A model generated the notes under the pieces. It did not search any database, was not told where the DNA came from, and was given only the letters and a program-made list of their open reading frames with translations. Below are positions 19,255-28,953 of a stretch of DNA of 64,000 nucleotides, piece after piece. Made by a program: the position numbers and the translations under genes. Origin of the DNA: Chryseobacterium indologenes (lineage in GTDB: Bacteria > Bacteroidota > Bacteroidia > Flavobacteriales > Weeksellaceae); assembly GCA_001013295.1 (NCBI GenBank), contig LAZY01000013.1, positions 26,001 through 90,000 of the forward strand, in the 5' to 3' direction. The stretch's first letter is position 1, and the number at the start of each line of letters is the position of its first letter.

Positions 19255-19998
19255 TCACTTAAATAAAGTTTCTACAGGGAATATCGTAATAGAATGTAAG
19301 AAAGCTTCTTCATCAAAATATCCGTCTTTATCTATAATGACAGGATTCAATAGCTCAATTTCAGAAGCTCTTTCCAATCCTGAATTTTCAATAAATTTCC
19401 CTGTTTTTCCTTCTATTTCATTATGGAAACTGATGAGATATTTAGAATATAGATTTCCTTCTGTGGCAGTGTAATGTCCATTTTCAGCAACAAGTGAGGC
19501 GATAATGCTTCCTTCAATACGGGTTTCATTATCGTTGGATGATGCCCCGAAGAGCACATTACATGAAAGACTTCCGGAGCAGTAAAGCGAACCGTTGACA
19601 ATGATATTTTCAGCCTTTATATTTCCCGCTACTATAAGAACAACATAGTCTTCAATGAAAAGATCACCAGATAGATGAATATCATTTTCAATGAGTATGA
19701 TTGTATACCCTTCACCATCTTCAGTAGTAAGCTCCAGAGCTGTGTGACTTTCGTTGTCTATAAGAAGAATCTCCGGTGCATCGTCATTATTATTGATGGA
19801 TAATGAGGCCTCTTTTATTTTTTCTGCGGTTTCTTCGTCCAGCATTTCAAGAAATTCTGAAAGACTTTCTTCATCTAAAGCAGGAATATCGAAAAAATTA
19901 TTTTCCAAAGCAGCATGAACAGTGGAATAGAAATTTTCGGATTTTTCCCTGAGTTTTTCGTAGAGCTGCTCTTTCGTAAGTTTCTGTAATTCTTTCAT
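19255..19998 (-). CDS. Predicted beta-helix (bactofilin-like) protein, paralog 1
   Basis: Encodes 247 residues without a signal peptide. The N-terminal third is helical and acidic. The middle (about 120-200) is a series of short strands with regular Gly/Asn spacing: HLSGDLFIEDYVVLIVAGNI, KAENIIVNGSLYCSGSLSCN and ETRIEGSIIASLVAENG, the pattern of a parallel beta-helix as in bactofilin-like polymer-forming proteins. The middle is clearly similar to 24059-25618 (GN-I/L-K/E-AEN-x-IV-x-G and following strands). Function unknown. It is near a DUF4870 gene and a two-component system on the same strand. Confidence 0.6.
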   Translation of the reverse strand: MKELQKLTKEQLYEKLREKSENFYSTVHAALENNFFDIPALDEESLSEFLEMLDEETAEKIKEASLSINNNDDAPEILLIDNESHTALELTTEDGEGYTIILIENDIHLSGDLFIEDYVVLIVAGNIKAENIIVNGSLYCSGSLSCNVLFGASSNDNETRIEGSIIASLVAENGHYTATEGNLYSKYLISFHNEIEGKTGKFIENSGLERASEIELLNPVIIDKDGYFDEEAFLHSITIFPVETLFK

Positions 19999-20091
19999 CG
20001 TTTTCTACTATAATGAATACCTTATTCTTTACCGGCTGGAAAATAGATGTCAAGCCGGTAAAGAGATAGCAATATAAGAAGATAAATGTTG

Positions 20092-20421
20092 CTATGCCAG
20101 AAAGCCGAATTTATTTTCAAAAATTTTCCCTACTAAAGGGATAGGCTTTTTCTGCTCGTTGATAGCATTGATGATTCCGAATATCCATAAAATTAAAAGG
20201 ATGATCCCGATGTAACTTAAAAAAGAAAATGCAGGGACTATTGATACGATAACAGATAAGCTGATGTTGACCAGTACAGAAAGAATAAAGAATCCAAGTC
20301 CCTGTTCGAGATGATAGACAGCGAGATCATTTTTAACGGTAAGATCTTTACTTTTTACGTAGGCAATGACCCAGCCGATAATCGTTACATAGCTTAAAAT
20401 AGAAATAGTTTTACTGTTCAT
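20092..20421 (-). CDS. DUF4870-type small membrane protein
   Basis: A 109-residue protein with three hydrophobic segments: ISILSYVTIIGWVIAYV, LGFFILSVLVNISLSVIVSIV, and FLSYIGIILLILWIFGIINAI. It has the conserved YHLEQGLG and final helix of DUF4870/Tic20-like proteins, a family of small inner-membrane proteins with no firm function. It lies 93 bases upstream of the beta-helix gene on the same strand. Confidence 0.75.
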   Translation of the reverse strand: MNSKTISILSYVTIIGWVIAYVKSKDLTVKNDLAVYHLEQGLGFFILSVLVNISLSVIVSIVPAFSFLSYIGIILLILWIFGIINAINEQKKPIPLVGKIFENKFGFLA

Positions 20422-20541
20422 AGTGATAGAATTTTAAGCCAAAAATAAATCCGAAAATTCTACAGACCAATATCCGATTGGTTTACCGTCATATTGGGTT
20501 TGTATTCAGTCTATTTTAGCTGAAAATTCAACGTATGAATG

Positions 20542-21279
20542 TTATTCTTCACGCATCAGTTTAAAAAAAGCCTCTTTTTTAGCTCTTGATATAGGAATGG
20601 TAACCCCGTTTTCCATTTCAATCATTCCTTCTCTGGAATAGCTGATTATACAATGAGTATTAATAAGATAAGACTGATGAACCCTGAAAAAATCCGGAGG
20701 TTGGAGAATGCTTTCGTAATTCTTCAGAGGTTTTGAGACGATGATCTTTTTGCCATCGGAAAGATAAAAAGTGGTGTAAGAACCGGATGTCTCACAGTAT
20801 ATGATCTGGCTTATTTTCACGACATGCATAGCTTCCTGGGTAGGAAGAACAATTCTCTGAGGTGTTTTATGGAGATGCTGAACAAGTTCACTGACCTGTG
20901 TTTCTTCTAAAAAACGTTCTTTCAGTCCTGATATACGGTCAATCGCAATCCGGAGTTCTTCAGGATCTATAGGCTTCAGCAAATAATCCAATGCACTGAA
21001 TTTAAAGGCCCGGATGGCATATTCTTCATAAGCTGTAGTAAAAATAAGATGAAATTTCCGATAAGAAATCTGTTGAAGAACATCAAATCCCGTCCCGCTT
21101 TTCAACAGAATATCCATAAATACAATATCGGGCTGAAGCCTGTCAATAAGCCTGACCGCTTCCTCTGCGCTTTCTGCATACCCGATCACCTGTACCTGCT
21201 CAGGTACAATCATTTCCAGCATGATTGATAATGCTTCCCGCAAATGATATTCATCTTCTATGATTACTGCTTTATACAT
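20542..21279 (-). CDS. LytTR-family response regulator
   Basis: A 245-residue regulator. The receiver domain (1-about 120) carries the acidic pocket EDE at 8-10, the phospho-acceptor Asp56 in DIVFMDILLK, the Thr in IFTTAYEEYAI and the conserved Lys in LDYLLKPID. The C-terminal LytTR DNA-binding domain shows the typical IIYCETSGSYTTFYLSDGKKIIVSKPLKNYE and FFRVHQSYLIN. It starts 6 bases before the kinase gene ends, in the same order as LytSR-type systems. The targets are unknown; neighbouring beta-helix and TPR genes are candidates only by proximity. Confidence 0.92.
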   Translation of the reverse strand: MYKAVIIEDEYHLREALSIMLEMIVPEQVQVIGYAESAEEAVRLIDRLQPDIVFMDILLKSGTGFDVLQQISYRKFHLIFTTAYEEYAIRAFKFSALDYLLKPIDPEELRIAIDRISGLKERFLEETQVSELVQHLHKTPQRIVLPTQEAMHVVKISQIIYCETSGSYTTFYLSDGKKIIVSKPLKNYESILQPPDFFRVHQSYLINTHCIISYSREGMIEMENGVTIPISRAKKEAFFKLMREE

Positions 21280-21285
21280 ACGTTG

Positions 21286-23292
21286 TTACAATATAGGAAT
21301 ATACAATATGACCATGCAACCCTGAGTGCCATCTTTTTCTAAAGTAAGCTCTCTGACCTCAAGTTTTGTCTGAGAACTCTCCTTCAGCATAAGCAGCAAT
21401 CTTTCGTCAGTGATTTTGGTAGAAAGAGAACGGTGAGAGTCGTCCGTCTTATTTTTTCTGGATTCGGTAAGACCAATGCCATTATCTTTAATGATACAAA
21501 GGAGTAGATTTTCATCCGCTTTTTCTTCAAAACTAATGGTTAAGAGCCCTTTTTGAGAAAGAGGTAAGGGCTTAAGTCCGTGCTCAACAGCATTTTCTAC
21601 AAAAGGCTGTATCAGCAGTGGCGGCACAGAAATCTGTTGGTCTATAGATTCATCACAGAGGATCTGGTAATCAAAACTTTGGTTTAATCTGAGCTGTTGC
21701 AGTTCAATATAATTTTCAAGCGTCTGTATTTCCTCCTCCAAAGTGATGGTTTCCATACGGGACTGTTCCAAAACCCTGCGGCTGAGCTTGGCAAACTTTC
21801 CAAGATATAAAACTGCAAGATCAGTATCTTTTCTAAGGATCATTCCCTGAATATTTCCTAATGCATTAAAGATAAAATGTGGATCCATCTGGGACTGAAG
21901 AAGTCTTCTTTCAAGAGATAGCTTTTCTGCTAAATTTTCAAGGGTTTCCTTTTCCAGCAGTTCCATTTTAAGTTCATTATTGGTTTGCTGCTGATGCAGA
22001 AAATCTTCTCTTTTCTGGTGATAACGCTGGCGGAAATAATAAGAACGATACATGAAGATAAGCCCTGCCAGTAAGACTGCAGAAATGCCATAGCCTAGCA
22101 GCTTGTTCTTTTTTTGCAGTTTATTTTCCTGTTCAAGCTGTTGAATACGGGCTATTTTCTTTTCAGATTCATATTTGGCATCCGCATTCTGAAGGATTTG
22201 CTGAGTAGATTCGTCATACTTTAGTTTATTGTATTTGATAAAAAATGTATCATACTCAAGATAGGCTTTATAATCTTTTTCTTCAGCTGCAATATTCTTC
22301 AGACATTCATAAAATGCGGCCAAAAGATAATTGTCTTTGTAAGGAAGACTTTTCTGGTAGTCAATTCCTTCTTTAAAAAGCTTTTCTGCGGTTCTGTATT
22401 CACCTTTTGTCATATAAAACTGCCCACGAAGTCCCATTGAACTTCGGTATACGCTTTTTATACCATAGTGTTTTCCGATGGCCAATGCTTTTTCCAATGC
22501 TGATAAAAATGAATGTTCATCAATGGGTTTTGGTCCGTTCATATATAAAGCAGCGATATTGATGTAGGCAATTCCGATATTGCTTTTACTGTCTATTTTC
22601 GTTTCATTCTTTTCTATAAAGGCAATAGTCTGTTTAAAGAATGCAACAGCTTCCTGCCAACGGTCAGTTTCTCCAGCCGCTATAAGATCAGAAAGATAGC
22701 TTCCTACAGCAAGCCGGGCATGGAGAATATTTTCAGGATTTCCGGATTTTTCTGCATAAGAAAGACCTTCATCAGCATACTTTTTCACTTTTTCGGGAGA
22801 ATCTGGGGAGAAAATATAAGAGATGTCGGCCCCGATTTTTGAACATTGGTCATAAGCCTTCATAGCGCTGAAAAGGGTGTAAGCCTCCAGAAAAAAATGC
22901 AGTGCCTGGGATTTGTCATCAATATAAGATTTCAAAGATCCCATTGCCCATGATGAAAAAGCTTTTGCCCGGTTACTCTTTACAGAACCTGCTATATCGT
23001 AAGATCTTTCTGCATATTTCATGAATTCTTTAAAGTGCAGAAGCCGTTTGTGGGTCAGAGCCAGATAGGCGGAACAGATTGCTTCATCCTCTTTATTTCC
23101 TGTTTCCTGAGCCGTTTGCAGGGCGGCCATCTGTAATTTCAGACTTGATGATGAATCCGTAAATCTTTTGGAATATCCATCACTTGCCGCCATTTCAGCT
23201 GCAGAGATTGTCTGAGCCTGTAAAGAAGCGCAGGCTATCCACCAAAAGAGGAGGGCAAAGAGAATTCCGGTTATTGTATTGTTTCTTTTCAC
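21286..23292 (-). CDS. LytS-type sensor histidine kinase with TPR-like sensor
   Basis: A 668-residue kinase. A signal peptide (1-26) exports an N-terminal region of about 360 residues rich in paired helices (TPR-like), then a coiled coil (about 370-395), a membrane segment (about 398-416) and a second coiled coil. The His_kinase domain has His472 in LQSQMDPHFIFNALGNIQ, followed by an HATPase domain with PPLLIQPFVENAVEHGLKPL and IIKDNGIGL. It is cotranscribed with the LytTR regulator. The periplasmic TPR part would sense an unknown signal. Confidence 0.9.
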   Translation of the reverse strand: MKRNNTITGILFALLFWWIACASLQAQTISAAEMAASDGYSKRFTDSSSSLKLQMAALQTAQETGNKEDEAICSAYLALTHKRLLHFKEFMKYAERSYDIAGSVKSNRAKAFSSWAMGSLKSYIDDKSQALHFFLEAYTLFSAMKAYDQCSKIGADISYIFSPDSPEKVKKYADEGLSYAEKSGNPENILHARLAVGSYLSDLIAAGETDRWQEAVAFFKQTIAFIEKNETKIDSKSNIGIAYINIAALYMNGPKPIDEHSFLSALEKALAIGKHYGIKSVYRSSMGLRGQFYMTKGEYRTAEKLFKEGIDYQKSLPYKDNYLLAAFYECLKNIAAEEKDYKAYLEYDTFFIKYNKLKYDESTQQILQNADAKYESEKKIARIQQLEQENKLQKKNKLLGYGISAVLLAGLIFMYRSYYFRQRYHQKREDFLHQQQTNNELKMELLEKETLENLAEKLSLERRLLQSQMDPHFIFNALGNIQGMILRKDTDLAVLYLGKFAKLSRRVLEQSRMETITLEEEIQTLENYIELQQLRLNQSFDYQILCDESIDQQISVPPLLIQPFVENAVEHGLKPLPLSQKGLLTISFEEKADENLLLCIIKDNGIGLTESRKNKTDDSHRSLSTKITDERLLLMLKESSQTKLEVRELTLEKDGTQGCMVILYIPIL

Positions 23293-23510
23293 TGTATACG
23301 ATTGATACCAGGGCTAATTTATCAATTGTAAAAAGACTGACAAAATAGAAACCTATAAATTCCCCCTTTATATAAAGCTTTTGAGAGCAGAGGGATACCG
23401 GATGGAGATGAAATTTTACCAAATACCAATTCAAAATAATCAAATACCAATTGATGCTGGTGAAAAGATTTTAGAATATTTAATCTTGCATGAAATATCA
23501 TCATAAAACC

Positions 23511-24002
23511 ATGAAAATTATATATAAAATAAAGCTGCTGATTTTCATTTTCCTGTTTCTTCCGGTAAAACTTTTATTAGCCCAGAAAGAAGACGACAAA
23601 CGGATGAAAATTGAACTGATTGTAAAAGATGGAAAAAATACAACCTCTTCTGCTTTGAAATCATTTACCACTTCCTACAACAGAACGTTGGTAACTTCAG
23701 AAAAAAAGACCTCGGGAAAAGCACCCAATCATGAAGAAGATGTTGTAAAGCCGTTTTACCTTTCTATGGATTTTGAAAGGCAGGATATTCCCATTTTGAA
23801 GGCTTTCAGTGATAACAGAACAGGATTAGATGTATTGATCAATGTTACTGATACCTATGGTAAATTACCGTCAAGAAAGTTTGAATTCAAATCGGCCGTG
23901 ATGGATATTATGACAGATCAGGTGGTAGGGGAATCTACCGCAGCCTATATCACGGTAGGCTGTACAGGACTTACCATTGACGGAGTGAAGATTGATCCTT
24001 GA
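23511..24002 (+). CDS. Secreted small protein, weakly Hcp-like
   Basis: The ATG at 23511 is favoured over 23490 because it starts a standard signal peptide (MKIIYKIKLLIFIFLFLPVKLLLAQ). The mature part of about 138 residues shows a pattern reminiscent of the T6SS tube protein Hcp/TssD: SYNRT-x(10)-SGKAP, then LSMDFERQDIPIL and the late strand KFEFKSAVMDIM. A Sec signal is not expected for a T6SS tube protein, so this may be a different use of the fold or chance similarity. It is divergent from the kinase gene and followed after 56 bases by beta-helix paralog 2. Confidence 0.5.
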   Translation: MKIIYKIKLLIFIFLFLPVKLLLAQKEDDKRMKIELIVKDGKNTTSSALKSFTTSYNRTLVTSEKKTSGKAPNHEEDVVKPFYLSMDFERQDIPILKAFSDNRTGLDVLINVTDTYGKLPSRKFEFKSAVMDIMTDQVVGESTAAYITVGCTGLTIDGVKIDP

Positions 24003-24058
24003 AAAAACACAGATGATGAGAAAAATACAATTCTTTTCAATACAGAATTTTCTTTACA

Positions 24059-25618
24059 ATGAAACAGGTAAAATTCAAAGAAATCAAGCATCAATTCCCG
24101 AAAGACAGCTGGCTGTATTGGCGCAATGAAAAACACGGCGGTGAATTGGATGAAGACTGGGTGATCTATATTGATCATGATGTGAAGGGACAGCATCTGG
24201 ATCTTGATGATCCTTTTCCCTTTTTCCTTTCCGTAGAAAATCAAGGTGAAACTAATAAGAGAGACTATATTGCCATTCTTATTGAAGGAAATCTTACAGC
24301 AAGAAATATTTATAATCACGAATCAGATGGTTCTGTCTGCCTTTGTGTACTGGGAAATCTTGAAGCAGAAAATATGATTGTTGGTGGGCAGGAAATATAC
24401 ATTACCGGAGATTTGAGTGTCCGGGAATGTTTCTGGGGCGATTATAATCATGGCGATCTTATGGTAAAGGGAGATATGAAAGCCAGAGTATTTTTAGCCA
24501 CCGAAGGGTATCACTATGATGATAAAAGAGAAAGAATAGCAGCAGATTTTTTTCTTTGTGACGAAGAGGAAGAAGATGCAGTTTTCGATCGTACATTTCC
24601 TGAAGCTATTTTCCCTGAGGAAATATTATATACAGAGGATGAAGTAGAAGAAGAAGATCTTTTTACCTGGCATGCATGGCTTTCCCGTTCTGCAGCCATT
24701 AAAATGTTGGAAGAAAATCGTTCTATTATAAAAAAAGAAATCAATCTTCTTTCAAAAGAGGAGCAAAAAGCTATTGAACTAGCTTCTATTCCTAAGTATT
24801 TTGAGAATACACTATTTAACGATTCATCTTCTTTTCTTTTCCAGCTGGATAACTTTTATCAGCTGATGCGTATTGTGAAATTACATAAGGAGGAATATCA
24901 ATATTATACTTTTGAAGATTACGAGGTACAGCTGCATCCGGATACACAGGAAGGACAGGCTCATGTAATGTTTACCCATTCATCAGGTTTCATCTTTTTT
25001 GTCTGCATAGTAACGGATGAAAATGGCAGGAACGTATTATCCGCAGTGTACAGAGAAAATGAAGAATCTTCGTTCATCAATATTTTTCAATCCGAAATCC
25101 CTATCCATTATATTAGTCAACTAAATATTCTATGGAACGATCTGCTAACAAGAGCCGAACGTGGCGCTTATTTCTATAATAAATTTCTGAAGACCGTAAC
25201 TCCTGAAGAGGTTCTCAGCTATCTGAATCTTGAAATGGTACAGGAAAAATACAACGATTACAGGGATCCCGATAAAAATAACTTCTGGTATGGCGGATAT
25301 TGTTTCCTGATGCGGAGGCATGGCGAAAGAGGATTAGCAGGAAGTATCGACATAGGAAAAGAGAGAGAAGCTGATGTTTTTGATATGAGAACTTATTGCT
25401 TCCGTCCGGACCGGCTTGAATATCCTGAAAAATGTAATCTTTATTACTCTTCAAGCCAGGAAAATCTTACCCATGACAGTTATTCCGGTGACGGAGAAGT
25501 GTTTAAAGTATTTCTTTACGATTGGGAGTTCTTTAGAGAATCAATAGAATGGTATCCTAAAATTGGAAAAGCTTTTGAAGCCATGAATGAAGAATATTTG
25601 GAAGAAAAGAATAAATAA
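24059..25618 (+). CDS. Predicted beta-helix (bactofilin-like) protein, paralog 2
   Basis: A 519-residue cytoplasmic-type protein with no signal peptide. Residues about 75-150 repeat the strand pattern of paralog 1: IAILIEGNLTARNIYNHES, VCLCVLGNLEAENMIVGGQ, IYITGDLSVRECFWGD, DLMVKGDMKARVFLATEG. An acidic stretch (CDEEEEDAVF to DEVEEEDLFTW) links to a C-terminal region of about 270 residues with no recognised domain. The order with the secreted protein before it and a TPR gene 17 bases after it suggests one operon. Function unknown. Confidence 0.6.
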   Translation: MKQVKFKEIKHQFPKDSWLYWRNEKHGGELDEDWVIYIDHDVKGQHLDLDDPFPFFLSVENQGETNKRDYIAILIEGNLTARNIYNHESDGSVCLCVLGNLEAENMIVGGQEIYITGDLSVRECFWGDYNHGDLMVKGDMKARVFLATEGYHYDDKRERIAADFFLCDEEEEDAVFDRTFPEAIFPEEILYTEDEVEEEDLFTWHAWLSRSAAIKMLEENRSIIKKEINLLSKEEQKAIELASIPKYFENTLFNDSSSFLFQLDNFYQLMRIVKLHKEEYQYYTFEDYEVQLHPDTQEGQAHVMFTHSSGFIFFVCIVTDENGRNVLSAVYRENEESSFINIFQSEIPIHYISQLNILWNDLLTRAERGAYFYNKFLKTVTPEEVLSYLNLEMVQEKYNDYRDPDKNNFWYGGYCFLMRRHGERGLAGSIDIGKEREADVFDMRTYCFRPDRLEYPEKCNLYYSSSQENLTHDSYSGDGEVFKVFLYDWEFFRESIEWYPKIGKAFEAMNEEYLEEKNK

Positions 25619-25635
25619 ATATATCGCTAAATACT

Positions 25636-27324
25636 GTGAAGACATTACATATAGAAGCTCTTGAAGCATTTCGCCAAAAAGACTATGCCACCGCTGCCAG
25701 AAACTGGATACAGGGACATTCGCTTCCTGAAAATACTGAAGAATTGAATGAGATCTATCTGTGGGTCAATTCGCAGAATGAGATTTCTCCAAATGCGGAT
25801 CTTTGTGCCATACTCGGACTGATAGCCCTTGATCATCACGAAATATTCACTGATGACCGTGAAAAAGCACTTATTCAATGTATAGAGTGGTCCAGTATGG
25901 GAATAAACATAGATCCTGAACACTATCTGTGTCTGCGTCATGCAGGTTCTGCTTTTTACTGGCTGAGCAGATGGGAAGAAGCAGCTCCTTATTATGAAAA
26001 AGCCGTTAGTTTATTTCCGTTACCTGCTTTACAGGTCAGGCTATTCAATATCAGAAATAACAATCTTCCTGTTCCGGATTTTACTCAGTTTAAAATAGAA
26101 ATTGAAACTACTGATGCCATGGAAGTCTACAATGCAGGAGTAGAAATCAACAGCCTTTTGAGACAATTTCCACAGATGCCGGATTCTGAAAAAGAAAGGC
26201 TGGTACAATTCAAAAGGGATTGTTATACTAAGGCTTACCACCTTTATCATAAAACAATAGTTGAAAAACAAGGTGATCCGTTGAATAACGATCCGCATAC
26301 CTTTGCGATGTGCTGTAATAACCTGGCTATAGAACTTACTGATCAGGGAAATTATGATGAAGCCATTGCGGTGACTACGAAAGGAATGGAGTACAGTTAC
26401 TTTATGTATATCCTGCAAAACAGATTCAGCGCTTACCTGGAAGGCGGCTATCTGAAGGAAGCTTTAATGGATGGTGAACAGCTGATGGATGACTTTATGA
26501 ATGCGATGGATATGGGAACCTATTTTAATATAGCAGACCATCTCTGTAACGGCTATATAGAAATGAATGACTACGAAGCGGCAATGGATTGGCTCAATGC
26601 CGGATTAGAAACCTATCATTCTTTGGAGGTGACGGATCCCATGGTCAGTGATCCGGAGGTGATCCGGTGCTTTACCAATTTTCATATCAATAAGGCCAAG
26701 GCAGAAGCAGCTTTGGGAATTCAGCCTGATGTGGCAGAAGCATCGGATGAAGCCGACAAGATATTGGAAGAAATGCCGGATAATCCGAGCCTTTTGATCA
26801 ACCGTTCCAATATGTTTTTACAGGAAGGAGAGTATACAAAAGCATTTGAATGCCTGCAGTACGCCTTACATTTTGCCTCTGAACAAAATAAAATAAGATC
26901 CATACAGGTTGCATTATACAATATGGGATATATTCAGGTGGTTCACTTTCAGGATGAGATAGCAGCATTGGAAAGTTTTGAGCAAAGTATTGCATTTGGG
27001 AATGAAGATTTCTGGTGCTATTACTGGACAGTACATTGCAGCTATCACCTGCAGGAAAATGGAAAAACGGTCAGCTATGGAATGCTTGCCCTAGAAGTAT
27101 TGCCTCAACAGGAGAATGTAGCAGAAGATATTATTGCAGAAATTTATGAGCACATCGGTACTTCACAGATAGACCTGGGACAGTATGGAAAAGCAGCTGA
27201 AAATCTGACAAGGTCTTTACAGTACAATCCTTCAAAAATAGCTGAAGACAACTTGAAAACTGCAGAAGCAGAGAGTATACGCAATGGTTCCGGGGGCTTT
27301 TTCAAAAAACTTTTTGGAAAATAA
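25636..27324 (+). CDS. TPR-repeat protein
   Basis: A 562-residue protein starting with GTG, 17 bases after the beta-helix gene. It is composed of paired helices with TPR spacing throughout, clearest at HYLCLRHAGSAFYWLSRWEEAAPYYEKAV (about 95-125), MCCNNLAIELTDQGNYDEAIAVT (about 225-247) and YEHIGTSQIDLGQYGKAAENL (about 510-530). No signal peptide or catalytic domain is seen. TPR arrays are protein-interaction scaffolds; with the upstream gene it may form a two-protein assembly. Confidence 0.8.
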   Translation: MKTLHIEALEAFRQKDYATAARNWIQGHSLPENTEELNEIYLWVNSQNEISPNADLCAILGLIALDHHEIFTDDREKALIQCIEWSSMGINIDPEHYLCLRHAGSAFYWLSRWEEAAPYYEKAVSLFPLPALQVRLFNIRNNNLPVPDFTQFKIEIETTDAMEVYNAGVEINSLLRQFPQMPDSEKERLVQFKRDCYTKAYHLYHKTIVEKQGDPLNNDPHTFAMCCNNLAIELTDQGNYDEAIAVTTKGMEYSYFMYILQNRFSAYLEGGYLKEALMDGEQLMDDFMNAMDMGTYFNIADHLCNGYIEMNDYEAAMDWLNAGLETYHSLEVTDPMVSDPEVIRCFTNFHINKAKAEAALGIQPDVAEASDEADKILEEMPDNPSLLINRSNMFLQEGEYTKAFECLQYALHFASEQNKIRSIQVALYNMGYIQVVHFQDEIAALESFEQSIAFGNEDFWCYYWTVHCSYHLQENGKTVSYGMLALEVLPQQENVAEDIIAEIYEHIGTSQIDLGQYGKAAENLTRSLQYNPSKIAEDNLKTAEAESIRNGSGGFFKKLFGK

Positions 27325-27481
27325 TAAGATATAGATAAGTTCTTTTAATATTTTACCATATGATCTTATTTGTATCATTGTCATTATAGATCTTGATATA
27401 GTAAGTGCCGAGGTTTATTAATATATTGGCGGTGTATATTTTTTGATATATTGCCCAATATAAACAGTATATTCCTTCACA

Positions 27482-28069
27482 ATGTCAAATGAAACGGCTC
27501 CGCTTATCGAATATTTTAAAGGCTATATTCCGCTTTCCAAAAAAGAAATTGAGGTATTGAATGAAAGGTTCATAGAAAGAAGGATCAGACGGAAGCAGTT
27601 TGTACTACAGGAAAATGAAGTTTGCCAGTATTATACCTTCGTTGTTTCCGGCTGTTTAAAAATGTACAATATAGATGGGAATGGGGAAGAGCATAACCTC
27701 CAGTTTGCTGCAGAAAATGACTGGATTGTAGATATAGACAGTTTTCATAATAAAAAGCCGAGCAAACTCTATATTGTTGCTCTGGAAACTTCTGTAGTAC
27801 TTCAGATCGGAAAAAATGATCTTTGGTATCTTTATACTTATTATCCTAAATTTGATAGAAACTTCAGGGTGATAATTGAACAAAAATTCATTGAACTTCA
27901 AAATAGGGTACTTCAAAATATAAGTGCTACCGGAGAGGAGAAATATGAATTTTTTCTAAAGCATTATCCTCACCTTGCCAACCGGATTTCTAATATGCAG
28001 ATTGCTTCTTATCTAGGAATTACGCCACAATTCCTTAGTAAAATCCGTCACAAAAGAATTAAAAGCTGA
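27482..28069 (+). CDS. Crp/Fnr-family transcription regulator
   Basis: Encodes 195 residues with an N-terminal cyclic-nucleotide-like beta-barrel (RKQFVLQENEVCQYYTFVVSGCLKMY, then DWIVDIDSFH) and a C-terminal winged helix (HPHLANRISNMQIASYLGITPQFLSKIRHKRI). Bacteroidetes have many such regulators that lack the cAMP-binding residues. It lies 138 bases upstream of an F420-reductase-like gene on the same strand, its most likely target. Confidence 0.9.
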   Translation: MSNETAPLIEYFKGYIPLSKKEIEVLNERFIERRIRRKQFVLQENEVCQYYTFVVSGCLKMYNIDGNGEEHNLQFAAENDWIVDIDSFHNKKPSKLYIVALETSVVLQIGKNDLWYLYTYYPKFDRNFRVIIEQKFIELQNRVLQNISATGEEKYEFFLKHYPHLANRISNMQIASYLGITPQFLSKIRHKRIKS

Positions 28070-28207
28070 CAGTTTCCCTGTTAATATTAAATTGGTTTTA
28101 TCATTGATCTTAACAAATGTCAAGGCTATTTCTTAAACTTGTTTATCTTTTTTTGAATGCCTTTCTTCCTAATTTTGAGATAGATAAATAGTAAAAAATC
28201 AAAAAAA

Positions 28208-28858
28208 ATGGAAACAGTAAAAAAAGTGGCCGTCATCGGTCTTGGAAACATTGGGAAAGCAATAGCCGGAGATCTGATAAACAATAATCATCAGGTGATT
28301 GTAGCGGCAAGAAATAATGAGGAATCAGATAATTTTGCACGACAATCCGGAGGTTTAGCTCAAAGTATGAATATTGATGCAGCCATCAGTACTGCGGATA
28401 TTATTATACCGGCAATATGGTTTGGTGCCTTTAAAGACTTCTTTAATGATCATGGGGCTCTTCTGAAAGATAAGATCATTGTGGATGTATCCAATCCTAT
28501 TGCTCCGGATGGAAATGGAGGATTCAAAAAAATCATTGGAGAAGGAGAATCTGCGGGGGAACTCAATAAGGCAGTCCTTCCTCAGGGAGCTCAATTGGTA
28601 AAAGCATTTGGAACTTTGGGAGCAGAAAACCTTGCAGGAGCTTCCAATAGAAGTCCTCAGAAAGCGGTTCTATTTTATGCCTCCGATGATTCAATGATTG
28701 ATAAAGACATTGAAGAAGTTATTACAAATGCAGGGTTTGATCCTTTAAAAGTAGGAGGGATTGATCAATCTATTCGTATTGAGGTTTTCGGTGATTTACA
28801 CGAATTTGGAGCGCTTGGAAAAATAGTGAGCCTCACGGAAGCCCAATCAAAACTTTAA
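28208..28858 (+). CDS. NAD(P)-binding protein, F420-reductase-like
   Basis: A 216-residue Rossmann-fold protein. The N-terminal VAVIGLGNIGKAIAGDL dinucleotide loop and the ANTIIPAIWFGAF-type turn match the NADPH-dependent F420 reductase family, which in Bacteroidetes acts as a general oxidoreductase because F420 is absent. DVSNPIAPDG and KAFGTLGAENL are the family's conserved later segments. Substrate unknown. A terminator follows. Confidence 0.85.
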   Translation: METVKKVAVIGLGNIGKAIAGDLINNNHQVIVAARNNEESDNFARQSGGLAQSMNIDAAISTADIIIPAIWFGAFKDFFNDHGALLKDKIIVDVSNPIAPDGNGGFKKIIGEGESAGELNKAVLPQGAQLVKAFGTLGAENLAGASNRSPQKAVLFYASDDSMIDKDIEEVITNAGFDPLKVGGIDQSIRIEVFGDLHEFGALGKIVSLTEAQSKL

Positions 28859-28887
28859 AAACAATTATTCTGCTTACCTGAAACTAT

Positions 28888-28922
28888 ACAAAAGCCGGAC
28901 TCAATAGAAGTCCGGCTTTTGT
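28888..28922. terminator. Bidirectional terminator
   Basis: A 14-bp perfect stem (ACAAAAGCCGGACT / AGTCCGGCTTTTGT) with a short loop between the convergent reductase and EamA genes. Confidence 0.9.
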
Positions 28923-28953
28923 ATTATTGTTATGAGTGTTCTGAATGAAGCTC

